Origin: Verrucomicrobiota bacterium
GTDB taxonomy: Bacteria; Chlamydiota; Chlamydiia; Chlamydiales; JAEYWL01
Direction of reading: 5' to 3'
NCBI GenBank assembly: GCA_023428915.1
Contig: JAEYWL010000058.1
Location: 1 to 62,758 of the forward strand
DNA length: 62,758 bases
In this document: piece after piece, positions 53,455 to 62,041 of the stretch
Layout of the letters: every line of letters starts with the position of its first letter
Position numbering within the stretch: position 1 is the stretch's first letter
The notes under the pieces: generated by a model
Told to the model about the DNA's origin: nothing
What the model saw: only the letters and a program-made list of their open reading frames with translations
Database searches by the model: none
Position numbers and translations under genes: made by a program

Positions 53455-55764
53455 TTAGTAAATCCTTTGATCCCTTACAGTCTCATACAGCCTTAGGCCA
53501 GAAGGTGCGCGGTAGCCAACGTCGCGGAGCCAGGCAGACATGCCATATTTCCACTTTTCACGGCAGCTGCAGGTGTAGAAAATATCGAGCGGCATGCTGA
53601 TTGAGAAGCCTTTATCGTAGTAGATGGAGCCATTGATGCGATCGTGGCCATTTGTCACCGTATACCAAAAAGAGAGTTTTAAGCCGCTTTCGAAATTGCG
53701 CGACACTTCTGTGCGTACGCCCCAGTCATTAGCAAGGAATTTTCCGGCGCTGACTTTCAGGTCGAGCATAATTTCATCTAAGTTGTAGTAGAAATCGACA
53801 AAACATTGAGAGCCTAAAAAGTGCACCCAGGTTGGGATGTAGCCTTTATTTTTGCGGATTTTATTGGTGAAGCCGACGCCCGTAAGGGTGCGGCGTTTTA
53901 GGCAGGCTCCTTCCAGGCCCACGGCCCAGCAAGAGTTCACCGGATAGTAGAGGGCTTCTGCTGAAATACCGCCATAGGCCTGATCAAAATAGCCAAGCGA
54001 CAACCTGGTAAATACTCCGCAGCCCATATTCCAATCCTTTTGCAAAAATGCCTTGTCTACGGTGATGCATTTTTGCTTGTAGTAATCGACATAGTCTGTA
54101 CGCACGTTAATCAACTGTGAAGGGTTTAACAAGTCAATTGATTGAATATGGTGGATGTTGCCAAGCGGGGTCCACCCCAGCATAAATTGGTAATAGACAT
54201 TATTGGGAAAAAAGCCTTCAATTCCAGCATTGAGGCCAAGGGCATATTTGAATTTACCTGCAGAAGAGCCAAAAAAAGTCTGCGTTTTAGGCAGCAATTC
54301 CCAGCAAATAAGCTCCTTATCTTTTTTATAAAGTTCCGTTGCCCGGCAAGGGTCTGGACAACTTGCTTCACATAATGGTGATAACAGGTCTAATTCATAT
54401 CTTGAGATTTCTTTGCCGGCATACAGGCGCAAGAAATCGCCCTCAAAATAGTATTCTTGAATGGGCATGCCCATGTCTTCAATTGTAACAATAACATCAT
54501 CGATATTGGCAGGCAGCAAGGCAGCTAATAAAGCATTGAGGCGATCGCGGACATCGCACTCATCAAAGTAAATGCAATTCAAAGTAGTGATGCGCAATAG
54601 CTTGCGGTTTTCTTTAGTGTACTCCAGGTAGCATTCCAGCAAATCGAACCCCTGCTCTTGGAAAGCAAATACTAATTCTTGCACCATGACTTCTTCAGGC
54701 CTAATGTAGCTAATGGGCTCGATGATTACAGGCGCACTGTAAGGAAGAGGATCGTCGATTTTTGGAACAAATCCTGCCGTTTCACCAAAGTTGTAGGAAG
54801 CTGAAGCCATCCAGGAAAATTTGTTGCCGCGAATGCTGGCTACGGAGAAGTCAAAATAGTCCCATAAGCGGTATTTTAGGCCGTAATTGAAACGGGAATG
54901 GGTTGTGCGGCCATTCGGGTGAGGGTCGTGCTTGTAATTTGTGCCATCAATTTCAGCGACAAAAGTGATGGGATTAAGCCAGGAACACTCCCATCTGCGG
55001 AAAGGCATCCATTGCAAGCCGCCAAATAAATGGTTTAATCGTTGGAGGCCCATGCCAAAGCTGCATTCGAAATCCAAGTCGAGAAACACTTGGGTTAGCA
55101 CTAAATACTGTGCTTTGAAAGCGCGGGTGCCTAAGATGTCGTCAAAACCAAATGCAAGGCCGGGCAGTTTATAATCGCTATCTTCAGGCAAAAATAAGGC
55201 AAATTTAAAGTTAGCCCCTTTATCGGAAAAATCTCCAAAACCATGGGAACTTAAGACCTGGTCTTCAACGCCTGTAAAGATGCGATAATTTCCCGTTAGT
55301 TCCAAATGCGTAAATGGCTGGCAGCGGACGCTCCATATGCGATAAGGGGGAACTGCTGCATAACCTAGGCCCAATTCCCCCATGCATGGCATGCGGGCAG
55401 AAGGCATAAGAATATACCCGCCCTGTAAATACATATTGGTAGCTACAGGTAAACGATCGTTGAGGCGTTGGTTTATGGCTTCAACTGTCAATAAATCGCG
55501 CATCAAACTTTCTTGCAAATCCAGGGGACTCAGTGCCTCGGCCTTTAATGAGCAGATACAGAGTAAAAGAAATACAGTGAGGGTGCGGCAAATAGTAGAC
55601 TTCTTTCGAAACTCGCCTTGATTGAAAAAATTAGCTATTTTTGAGCAAATTTTTAGGGAAATTTTGAGAGCATGTGTAAACACATGGTTGAAAAATTTTA
55701 CGAAAAAGATGCCAAAAAGAGCAATTTTAGCAATCAAATGGAGTGTCGAAAGAAGTCTAATCAT
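53455..55764 (-). CDS. YjbH-like envelope beta-barrel protein with palindrome-encoded N-terminus
   Basis: Up to 769 residues. The mature part matches the YjbH family of outer-membrane proteins linked to exopolysaccharide export: GGYILMPSARMPCMGELGLGY, the strand-rich barrel body, and the last part with WAVGLEGACLKRR. A good signal peptide (TLTVFLLLCICSLKAEA) begins only near residue 62, with no Met in front of it. Residues 2-57 are encoded by a 164-bp palindrome (55596-55759), and no ribosome site precedes the ATG at 55764. The real start may therefore be a rare codon (an ATT at 55589) or may have been lost. The partners YjbEFG are not seen nearby. Confidence 0.7.
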   Translation of the reverse strand: MIRLLSTLHLIAKIALFGIFFVKFFNHVFTHALKISLKICSKIANFFNQGEFRKKSTICRTLTVFLLLCICSLKAEALSPLDLQESLMRDLLTVEAINQRLNDRLPVATNMYLQGGYILMPSARMPCMGELGLGYAAVPPYRIWSVRCQPFTHLELTGNYRIFTGVEDQVLSSHGFGDFSDKGANFKFALFLPEDSDYKLPGLAFGFDDILGTRAFKAQYLVLTQVFLDLDFECSFGMGLQRLNHLFGGLQWMPFRRWECSWLNPITFVAEIDGTNYKHDPHPNGRTTHSRFNYGLKYRLWDYFDFSVASIRGNKFSWMASASYNFGETAGFVPKIDDPLPYSAPVIIEPISYIRPEEVMVQELVFAFQEQGFDLLECYLEYTKENRKLLRITTLNCIYFDECDVRDRLNALLAALLPANIDDVIVTIEDMGMPIQEYYFEGDFLRLYAGKEISRYELDLLSPLCEASCPDPCRATELYKKDKELICWELLPKTQTFFGSSAGKFKYALGLNAGIEGFFPNNVYYQFMLGWTPLGNIHHIQSIDLLNPSQLINVRTDYVDYYKQKCITVDKAFLQKDWNMGCGVFTRLSLGYFDQAYGGISAEALYYPVNSCWAVGLEGACLKRRTLTGVGFTNKIRKNKGYIPTWVHFLGSQCFVDFYYNLDEIMLDLKVSAGKFLANDWGVRTEVSRNFESGLKLSFWYTVTNGHDRINGSIYYDKGFSISMPLDIFYTCSCREKWKYGMSAWLRDVGYRAPSGLRLYETVRDQRIY
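55596..55759. repeat. Long imperfect palindrome (about 80-bp arms) at the 5' end of the yjbH-like gene
   Basis: The left arm begins TAGACTTCTTTCGA (55596-55609) and the right arm ends TCGAAAGAAGTCTA (55746-55759). The match continues inward with mismatches to CATGTGT-AA-ACACATG (55671-55686) at the centre. The whole unit lies inside the reading frame of the yjbH-like gene, and on the plus strand it also gives a 60-codon frame. As RNA it would fold into one long hairpin at the start of the mRNA. Confidence 0.85.
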
Positions 55765-55811
55765 TAAATTTTTTAGATTCGAAGAAATAAAGCTAATGTC
55801 ATAGCAGGTAA

Positions 55812-56582
55812 TTAGCAGGAATGCAACTTATGTTTTTTAAATAGCTTTTGGATAACCGGTAACCCTATCATTAAGGCAGCCGGAAGCAAGGGATGAATGC
55901 CGCCATCCTGCCAGAGAGTCATTAAATCATGCGAAAGGTCATTCGCATCGGTTGCAAAAGTACTAAAGCAATAGAGAAGGTCATGGAAAATCTGCACCTG
56001 GGCATGTATGTTTAAGCATTCCGCTAAGCTTGGAAAATGTTCTTGCAGAGCATGGCTGATAGCGAATTCTACAAGAGCAGTTAAGGTGGTGAATAAGATG
56101 CCTGCCGCAGCAACTGCCAGCAATGCTGTTTGCCTGCCGAGCATTTTTCCCAAAGGAGTAAGCCCATAAGAGATGGCATAATTAGTTTGTCCTGGCCCAA
56201 AGGGATGAAACTGTATTTTAGGATTAGCTTTGCGAAATAAGGCTAAAGCCATCAAGGCATGCCCTCCTTCATGTACGAAATAATACGGCCCGCATAAGTT
56301 AAAACAATACCCCAAGGTTAGCTTGTCAATGTAAGGCTTCAAGCTGGCAGGGGCGCAGTTATTTAGCCAATTTATAGCGATGCAATAAATCGTAAGCGTA
56401 AGAGAAACTGCGCTAAGGAGTGCAATTCCAGTTGTGCAAAAGGTGCAGCCGAATTGATGGAGCATCATGCAGCCAAGTAGAGGAATAGCGAACTGCTGCA
56501 CTTTATCTTTCAGGGTTTTTAATGGTTGAGAGCGAGCCCAACTCAAAGACGGGGCGAGGTGGGCAGATAATGGGGTTATCAT
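55812..56582 (-). CDS. Putative membrane zinc metalloprotease (HEGGH motif)
   Basis: 256 residues with about five hydrophobic segments. YFVHEGGHALMALALF (102-117) holds an HExxH-type zinc motif inside a membrane segment, as in M50 site-2 proteases. GLTPLGKMLGRQTALLAVAAAG follows as a possible second membrane domain. No clear LDG/NPDG motif with the third ligand is visible, although DANDLSHDLMTL near 213 has candidate Asp residues. It could be an intramembrane protease or an inactive relative. The divergent secreted paralog C starts 68 bp away. Confidence 0.65.
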   Translation of the reverse strand: MITPLSAHLAPSLSWARSQPLKTLKDKVQQFAIPLLGCMMLHQFGCTFCTTGIALLSAVSLTLTIYCIAINWLNNCAPASLKPYIDKLTLGYCFNLCGPYYFVHEGGHALMALALFRKANPKIQFHPFGPGQTNYAISYGLTPLGKMLGRQTALLAVAAAGILFTTLTALVEFAISHALQEHFPSLAECLNIHAQVQIFHDLLYCFSTFATDANDLSHDLMTLWQDGGIHPLLPAALMIGLPVIQKLFKKHKLHSC

Positions 56583-56650
56583 GATAAAAAAAATTTAAAA
56601 AATGCAGGGTTATGCGAAAATCGCTTCTAATCTACTTACTAAGGAGTCAT

Positions 56651-58252
56651 ATGTTAACAAAATGTCGATTTTGGGCGCTCTTTATCCTTGCCCTGTTGCC
56701 TGCCTGCTTATTTGCTGATTTTCCCCCTTTGCCAACCGGCACTAATATTTCTGAAAACTTGACGCCGGCTGATTCTGCTACTTTGCAAAACAGCATTAGT
56801 TTAGCTGTAAATGATGCCGACCAGGCCATTGCCGTTTGGTTAACCCCTTTAAGCAACTGTTCCTGTACCTTAACGGGAGCTTATGCGACAGCTGAAAGCT
56901 TTAGCGATACATGGTCATTGCCCGCATTAATTCCTTTAACAGGGCTTGGGCTGCCGACTAATGAGGTCATCCATATTGAAGTTGATTTAGATGAAAGCGG
57001 CAACGCTTGGGCTATTCTGACTGTAGGGGATGGGGTACAAAATCAAGTCGCGGTTATGCAGTATTCATTTCTAACTGGAAGTTGGGGAGCGCTTACTGTA
57101 CTAAGCAGCGATGTCGACCCCATTTTTAATGTTTCTATTGCGCAATCTTCTTCGGCAGGATTTGCCGCTGCCGCTTGGGTAAGTGCCAGCGATCAGGCTA
57201 TGGCTGTTATTTTTGATGGAGCAGCCTGGGGAAATGCAATAACTGCTGGCCCTGGGGGTGAAGTAAGCTTTGTCGACATAGATATCAATGATAACCAAAC
57301 CGCAGTATTGGTGTTTACGCAAAACTTTACAAGTCTGGCCAGTAGAGTCTTCAATGGAAGTACGTGGACAAGCGCGGACCAAAGCTTAAGTCCGTTTGGG
57401 GCAAATGTCGTCACTTCTGCAATTGCTGGTTTAGATAATTTCGATAATGGCCTTATCATTTGGGAAGCACAAATGAACCAGAGCTCTATATATGCAAATG
57501 CGGTAGCAGGAGGAGTTGTAAGCGGGACTCCGACTTTGCTTTCTTCGCCATTGCAAGATGGCAGCGTTCCAGCCCTGGATGTTTCTCCAAACGGGCGTTT
57601 TATTGCAGCCTGGCAGGAGACCTTGCCTGCTGCCGGATTTGCCATTGTAGGGCTTGCAGGCACTATAATGGGCTCTGTATCAAATATTGTCCTTTCACCA
57701 AAGATGGACCAATACATTTGTGAAATGCAAGCTTCGATAAATGATATTGGCAATGCGGTGGCGGCTTGGTGCTTGGATATGAATACTATCCAAGCCGTAA
57801 CCAGCCAGGCAGGTGCTGCTTTTACGGCCCCGCAAACGCTTAGCGCCCTTAACGATATTTCAGACCAGCAAGTTACTGGAGTAAGCCTGGCAGGGCCTGT
57901 AGTCGCCTGGTTTGATCACGACCCGGCAAATCCAGCTGTTTTAGTTTCCCGCTTTGGCGGATTGCCTCCTGGCCCTCCTGTAGCTGCCCTTTCTTTTACA
58001 GGCAAAGCTTATAGCAACAAATTCCTCGACAGGTCGCAACGCGTGCATCGCTTAGTTTGGGTACCAACTAATGACATGAGCATTACAGGCTACAATATCT
58101 ATAAAAACGGGCAGTTATTGGATATCATTCCTGCGTCAGGGCCATACTTTTTATTAGATGTGTTGCCGTACAAGCAGCTCGATGAGTACCAGTTAACTGC
58201 ATTTAACATTTATGGAGGGGAGTCGCCGCCGTTGACCGTGGTATTGTACTAG
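56651..58252 (+). CDS. Secreted beta-propeller-like protein with FN3-like C-terminus (paralog C)
   Basis: 533 residues; a diverged relative of the tandem pair at 19.3-22.9 kb. AAGGAG lies 5 bp upstream of the ATG at 56651; an in-frame ATG at 56612 is weaker. The signal peptide ends LLPACLFADFPP, so either a lipoprotein Cys (LPAC) or cleavage after CLFA is possible. Repeated strands such as AIAVWLTPL, FAAAAWVSASDQAMAVIF and AAWQETLPAAG follow the same pattern. The FN3-like end has ITGYNIYKNGQLLD and YQLTAFNIYGG, matching the C-terminal module of the pair. Confidence 0.75.
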   Translation: MLTKCRFWALFILALLPACLFADFPPLPTGTNISENLTPADSATLQNSISLAVNDADQAIAVWLTPLSNCSCTLTGAYATAESFSDTWSLPALIPLTGLGLPTNEVIHIEVDLDESGNAWAILTVGDGVQNQVAVMQYSFLTGSWGALTVLSSDVDPIFNVSIAQSSSAGFAAAAWVSASDQAMAVIFDGAAWGNAITAGPGGEVSFVDIDINDNQTAVLVFTQNFTSLASRVFNGSTWTSADQSLSPFGANVVTSAIAGLDNFDNGLIIWEAQMNQSSIYANAVAGGVVSGTPTLLSSPLQDGSVPALDVSPNGRFIAAWQETLPAAGFAIVGLAGTIMGSVSNIVLSPKMDQYICEMQASINDIGNAVAAWCLDMNTIQAVTSQAGAAFTAPQTLSALNDISDQQVTGVSLAGPVVAWFDHDPANPAVLVSRFGGLPPGPPVAALSFTGKAYSNKFLDRSQRVHRLVWVPTNDMSITGYNIYKNGQLLDIIPASGPYFLLDVLPYKQLDEYQLTAFNIYGGESPPLTVVLY

Positions 58253-58278
58253 AGGGTCTTAGGTTTGAAGCAAAAGAA

Positions 58279-58390
58279 CCTCAACGACCCCATGGACTTA
58301 ATGACAAGAGCAAACTGCTTGCCGTTAAGGTCCATGGCGTCGTTGAGGCCGATAATGTCGTTTGTCCATATCGCAGAGTTTAGGAATCAG
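58279..58390. repeat. Imperfect palindrome, second member of the GGTCCATGG family
   Basis: CCTCAACGAC-CCCATGGACTTA (58279-58300) pairs with TTAAGGTCCATGGCGTCGTTGAGG, ending at 58348. The right side holds AAGGTCCATGGCGTC and continues to GAGTTTAGGAATC at 58376-58388; both blocks recur in the same order at 34694-34748. It lies between the convergent paralog C gene and the CT635-like gene. Confidence 0.75.
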
Positions 58391-58396
58391 TATTTA

Positions 58397-58816
58397 TTAG
58401 CTGCGTTGGCTCATGATGTACTTAAAGGCCATGACTAATGCCGTTCCTAACACAATACCTGGAGCCTGTACGAAGAGGCCTAGAATAATGCCCCCGAGGA
58501 TTAAATTTTTGATTAAGTCTTCAGTATCCATCTGCTCGCTGAGCTCTAGCACCCAGCGCAAGATATTATCGCCAAAATAGATGCCGCCAATAACACCGAT
58601 TAATAAGCCGCCTAAAAACGGGTGGAAAATAGAAAGCAGAATGCCGATAAATAGGACCACATAAGCGATTGTGGCGCCCATGTTGCTTTTTGTGAATGAA
58701 ATAAACCCTTCAACTTTTGGGCTGCGGCTAAATTCATCAAATCTGTCGGCTATTTTTTTCATGTGATTAGGTTTTTCATCATCCCTGCGTTTGTTAGGGT
58801 CGTTTGGATTTGCCAT
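58397..58816 (-). CDS. Conserved chlamydial membrane protein (CT635-like)
   Basis: 139 residues. A charged N-terminus (NPNDPNKRRDDEKPNHMKK) is followed by about three to four membrane segments with Gly-rich stretches (FLGGLLIGVIGGIYFG and ILGGIILGLFVQAPGIVLG). Size, composition and divergent position next to greA match CT635 of Chlamydia trachomatis, as I recall that locus. No function is known. Confidence 0.75.
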   Translation of the reverse strand: MANPNDPNKRRDDEKPNHMKKIADRFDEFSRSPKVEGFISFTKSNMGATIAYVVLFIGILLSIFHPFLGGLLIGVIGGIYFGDNILRWVLELSEQMDTEDLIKNLILGGIILGLFVQAPGIVLGTALVMAFKYIMSQRS

Positions 58817-59046
58817 AGTATCTCCCTATTGTAAAAGTAAATTTGAATGTACATAACTCCCCGCCTAAGATCAATATTTTTTAAAAGGGTTAATCAATAG
58901 ACGTCAAATTTTATACATCTATTTAAAAGAGGTAACAAAGTCCAAGTTGAATATAATCTTCCCTAATTGTATTCTCTTTTGGAGGATTCAAGGATTTTCA
59001 TGTTCTTTCTATTTTTAAGCATGATCTTATAATTTAAGGTGGTTCA

Positions 59047-61209
59047 ATGAGCTATTTGGAGGAATTTAAGGTAAGTCTGGCCAATAATGATATTTCTAAA
59101 TTTCTTCAGCTTTGGGAAGAATATGTAAATGATGATAAGGTCGACGTCCCTGAATTTAAACAAATTTTAGAAGCAATCAAAAAATCAGATCTGTCCAAAG
59201 TAGTAGGTGGTTATATAGAAACCGCCATGTCGCTTTGGCGCACGATTGAAAATGCAGACGACTCTTATGAAATACTGCGTCTGCTGGTAGACATTCAAAA
59301 TGTCAATACCCCTGCAATGGCTGAAGAGGCCTATCAAGCACTGCATAAAAGACATGGGCATGACCCCCAATTTAAAGATCGTTTACGCCTTATTGGGTTG
59401 AGAACAAGAGAGAACTATCAAGGTTCTTTGAGTAATTATGAGCTTTTAGCTCATATGGCGCGAGGCAAATTTGTATTTCATACAGGCGGATGGGGCGTTG
59501 GCGAAATCGTTGACATTTCTTTAGTGCGTGAGCAGCTGGTAATTGAGTTTGAGCAAGTTGGCGGGCGGAAAGATGTTTCTTTTGAAAATGCATTTAAAAA
59601 TTTAATCCCCTTAAGCGATGAGCATTTCTTGTCACGCCGTTTTGGCAATCCCGACAAATTAGAAGAAGAAGCCCGGAATAATCCTGTTGAAGTGATTAAA
59701 TTGTTGCTGCGCGATTTAGGCCCTAAAACAGCTGCCGAGATAAAAGATGAATTAGCTGAATGGGTCATACCTGAAAAAGATTGGACAAAATGGTGGCAAG
59801 CTACAAGGGCAAAAGTAAAAAAAGACACTTTAATTGAGACGCCTGAAAGCTTGAAACAGCCGTTTGTATTGCGCAGTTCCGAGGTTTCGCACGAAGATCG
59901 CTTCCATCAGGAAATTCATAGTCAAAAAGAAATCAATGAAATTATTTTGACTACTTATAATTATGTCCGGGACTTCCCTAATCTTATAAGAAAAAATGAT
60001 GTAAAGGATTCTATTATTGCAAAACTGGCAGCCTTGCTTGAGGAACCAGATTTGACTCCTGTGCAAGAATTTCAAATATACATTTTCCTGGAGCATCAAT
60101 TAAGTCATAAGCTAGCCGACAAAGGGGTAAAGGAGTTTTTACAGCGTCCTCAAATTGCGGCTAATATTTTATCTATAGTTGAAGAAATAGAGATCATTGC
60201 TTTCAAAAAACGCGCCTTTGTTGCCATACAACAATATCTCAGCAATTGGCCGGAGCTATTTATTTCCCTATTATACCAAGTGCAGCAAAATCTTCTAAGA
60301 GACTATCTGGTTTCCCAGCTAAATAAAGAGCATCCGGGTCTGTTGAACAACAAAATAAGTGCTTTATTAAAAAATCCATTGGAAAATCCTGAGTTTTTCT
60401 GTTGGTATTTCAGCAAAGTTGTCGAGGGAGATGGTCTGCCTTATGCCAATAAAGCCGGCCAATGCCAATTCCTGGAGTCTTTTTTGATTCTCTTTAATAA
60501 AGTGGAAAATAAGCCTGAGTTTAAGGATCTTACAAAAAAGATGTACCTGATGCTAACCGGAAAACGCTACGCAATTGTAAGGCGCATTATAGAAGATTCC
60601 AGCCTCGAGTTTATCAAGGAATTTCTATTGCTGGTAACCAAATGTCAAACATTTAATGATCACGACCAAAAGATTTTACGCTCGCTGGCAGAAGTGGCTC
60701 ACCCAAGCCTGGCAGATGAACGTTCCAAGAAAGACAAGCATGACCAGCATACGATTTGGACCACTGAAGAAGGGTATTTTAAAACTCAAGAGAGAATCCG
60801 GCATCTGGGTACTGTGGAAGTGGTTGAAAATGCCAAGGAAATTGAGGCTGCAAGGGCTCATGGTGACTTGCGGGAAAACTCAGAGTATAAATCAGCTCTA
60901 GAGCGCCGTTCAAGGCTGCAGCGTGAGTTAAAAGAGCTTTCTGATATGCTGAATAAGGCACGTGTTATTACAGAAGAAGATATTTCCAAAGATGAAGTTT
61001 CGATAGGCTCCATAGTGATTATTGCCGATAAGCAGGGAAATACGCAAACTTATACCATTTTAGGGCCATGGGATGCCAATCCCGATAAGCAGATTCTCTC
61101 TTTCCAATCCCGGCTAGCTCAATCGATGCTAGGTTGTAAAAAAGGGGATATGTTTCACTTCCGCGATGAAGAATTTGTAATTAGCGACATTAAGAGCTTT
61201 CTTAATTAG
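59047..61209 (+). CDS. greA: Long chlamydial GreA-type transcription elongation factor
   Basis: 720 residues, against about 158 for ordinary GreA. The C-terminal part (from about 560) is a full GreA domain: IRHLGTVEVVENAKEIEAARAHGD, REN(S)EYKSALERRSRL, the acidic tip ITEEDI and the C-terminal globular domain with VIIADKQGN and GCKKGDMFHF. The 560-residue N-terminal extension is helical, with SYLEEFKVSLANNDISKFLQLWEEY at the start and no recognised motif. Chlamydia trachomatis GreA (CT636) is also about 715 residues long. It would rescue backtracked RNA polymerase; the role of the extension is unknown. Confidence 0.92.
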   Translation: MSYLEEFKVSLANNDISKFLQLWEEYVNDDKVDVPEFKQILEAIKKSDLSKVVGGYIETAMSLWRTIENADDSYEILRLLVDIQNVNTPAMAEEAYQALHKRHGHDPQFKDRLRLIGLRTRENYQGSLSNYELLAHMARGKFVFHTGGWGVGEIVDISLVREQLVIEFEQVGGRKDVSFENAFKNLIPLSDEHFLSRRFGNPDKLEEEARNNPVEVIKLLLRDLGPKTAAEIKDELAEWVIPEKDWTKWWQATRAKVKKDTLIETPESLKQPFVLRSSEVSHEDRFHQEIHSQKEINEIILTTYNYVRDFPNLIRKNDVKDSIIAKLAALLEEPDLTPVQEFQIYIFLEHQLSHKLADKGVKEFLQRPQIAANILSIVEEIEIIAFKKRAFVAIQQYLSNWPELFISLLYQVQQNLLRDYLVSQLNKEHPGLLNNKISALLKNPLENPEFFCWYFSKVVEGDGLPYANKAGQCQFLESFLILFNKVENKPEFKDLTKKMYLMLTGKRYAIVRRIIEDSSLEFIKEFLLLVTKCQTFNDHDQKILRSLAEVAHPSLADERSKKDKHDQHTIWTTEEGYFKTQERIRHLGTVEVVENAKEIEAARAHGDLRENSEYKSALERRSRLQRELKELSDMLNKARVITEEDISKDEVSIGSIVIIADKQGNTQTYTILGPWDANPDKQILSFQSRLAQSMLGCKKGDMFHFRDEEFVISDIKSFLN

Positions 61210-61221
61210 GCAATAAATAGA

Positions 61222-61803
61222 ATGGAAATTGTGCTTGCTACCACAAATTTGCATAAAATTCGCGAATTTCGCGAGATGGTCAAAGCCATATTGGCTATTG
61301 ACCTTCTCTCGCTGCACAATTTTCCAGATTATGCCCCTCCAATCGAAACAGGGGCTAATTTCAAAGAGAATGCTATTGCAAAAGCGCTGCATGCAGCTCA
61401 GAAATTGGGCAAAACAGTAATAGCTGATGACTCAGGACTGATTGTGCCTATCTTGGGAGGAGCCCCTGGCATTTGCTCCAAACGATTTGCAGGTTTTGAC
61501 GCCACCGAAACTGAAAATAGAAAAAAGCTGCTTTCCCTTTTAGAGGGAAAAACCGGACTTGAGCGGGCTGCCTATTATGAATGCTGCCTCGCCTTGGCCG
61601 ATAAAGACGGATTAAAAAAATGCGTTACAGCCAGGTGCGAGGGAGTTATAGCTGAGAAAGAAATGGGCAGCCAAGGGTTTGGCTATGATGCCCTATTTAT
61701 TAAACATGACTATGATAAAACATTTGCCGAGTTGGGCAGCGTAAAAAACCGAATTTCACACCGCGGTAAAGCATTTGAGCTATTGATGCAAGCCCTTGCA
61801 TAA
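61222..61803 (+). CDS. rdgB: dITP/XTP pyrophosphatase (RdgB/HAM1)
   Basis: 193 residues. It hydrolyses ITP, dITP and XTP to monophosphates and keeps them out of nucleic acids. VLATTNLHKIREF is the N-terminal nucleotide loop, ETGANFKENAIAKA, ADDSGLIVPILGGAPGICS and GSQGFGYDALFI are family motifs, and SHRGKAFE ends the core. The start lies 12 bp after the greA stop, so the two are likely cotranscribed. Confidence 0.95.
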   Translation: MEIVLATTNLHKIREFREMVKAILAIDLLSLHNFPDYAPPIETGANFKENAIAKALHAAQKLGKTVIADDSGLIVPILGGAPGICSKRFAGFDATETENRKKLLSLLEGKTGLERAAYYECCLALADKDGLKKCVTARCEGVIAEKEMGSQGFGYDALFIKHDYDKTFAELGSVKNRISHRGKAFELLMQALA

Positions 61804-61850
61804 TTCTATTGCAATAATTACAGCAATAACCCATACTTGTTTCTTTCTAT

Positions 61851-61921
61851 GCGCCTGTAGTTCAATGGTAGAACAGTAGCCTTCCAAGCTACGAGTGTCA
61901 GTTCGATTCTGATCAGGCGCT
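61851..61921 (+). tRNA. tRNA-Gly (UCC anticodon)
   Basis: The acceptor stem is GCGCCTG/CAGGCGC with U as discriminator. The anticodon stem-loop GTAGC-CTTCCAA-GCTAC gives UCC, reading GGA and GGG. The D-arm TAGTTCAATGGTA and T-loop TTCGATT are canonical. CCA is not encoded. Confidence 0.95.
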
Positions 61922-61926
61922 TTCCT

Positions 61927-61965
61927 AGGAGCCTGTTCAAAATCTAAGGTTTTGAGCAGGCTCCT
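61927..61965. terminator. Stem-loop after tRNA-Gly
   Basis: AGGAGCCTGTTCAAAA pairs with TTTTGAGCAGGCTCCT (16 bp, one G-U pair) around TCTAAGG. It starts five bases after the tRNA. No long U-tract follows, so it may be a processing or weak termination signal between tRNA-Gly and rpsB. Confidence 0.6.
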
Positions 61966-62041
61966 ATAAACTTCATTAACAACCAAGACCGAAATTCTGT
62001 TACAAGGACAGAATGCCGTCGTCAACATAAAGGGACAAGGC

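Noticed and set aside
55622..55804. 60-codon plus-strand frame within the 55.6-kb palindrome
   Set aside because: It is the mirror image of the yjbH-like N-terminus created by the palindrome; frames on both arms are expected.
57193..57753. 186-codon minus-strand frame opposite secreted paralog C
   Set aside because: Antisense shadow of a repetitive secreted protein; composition is not protein-like and no motif is present.
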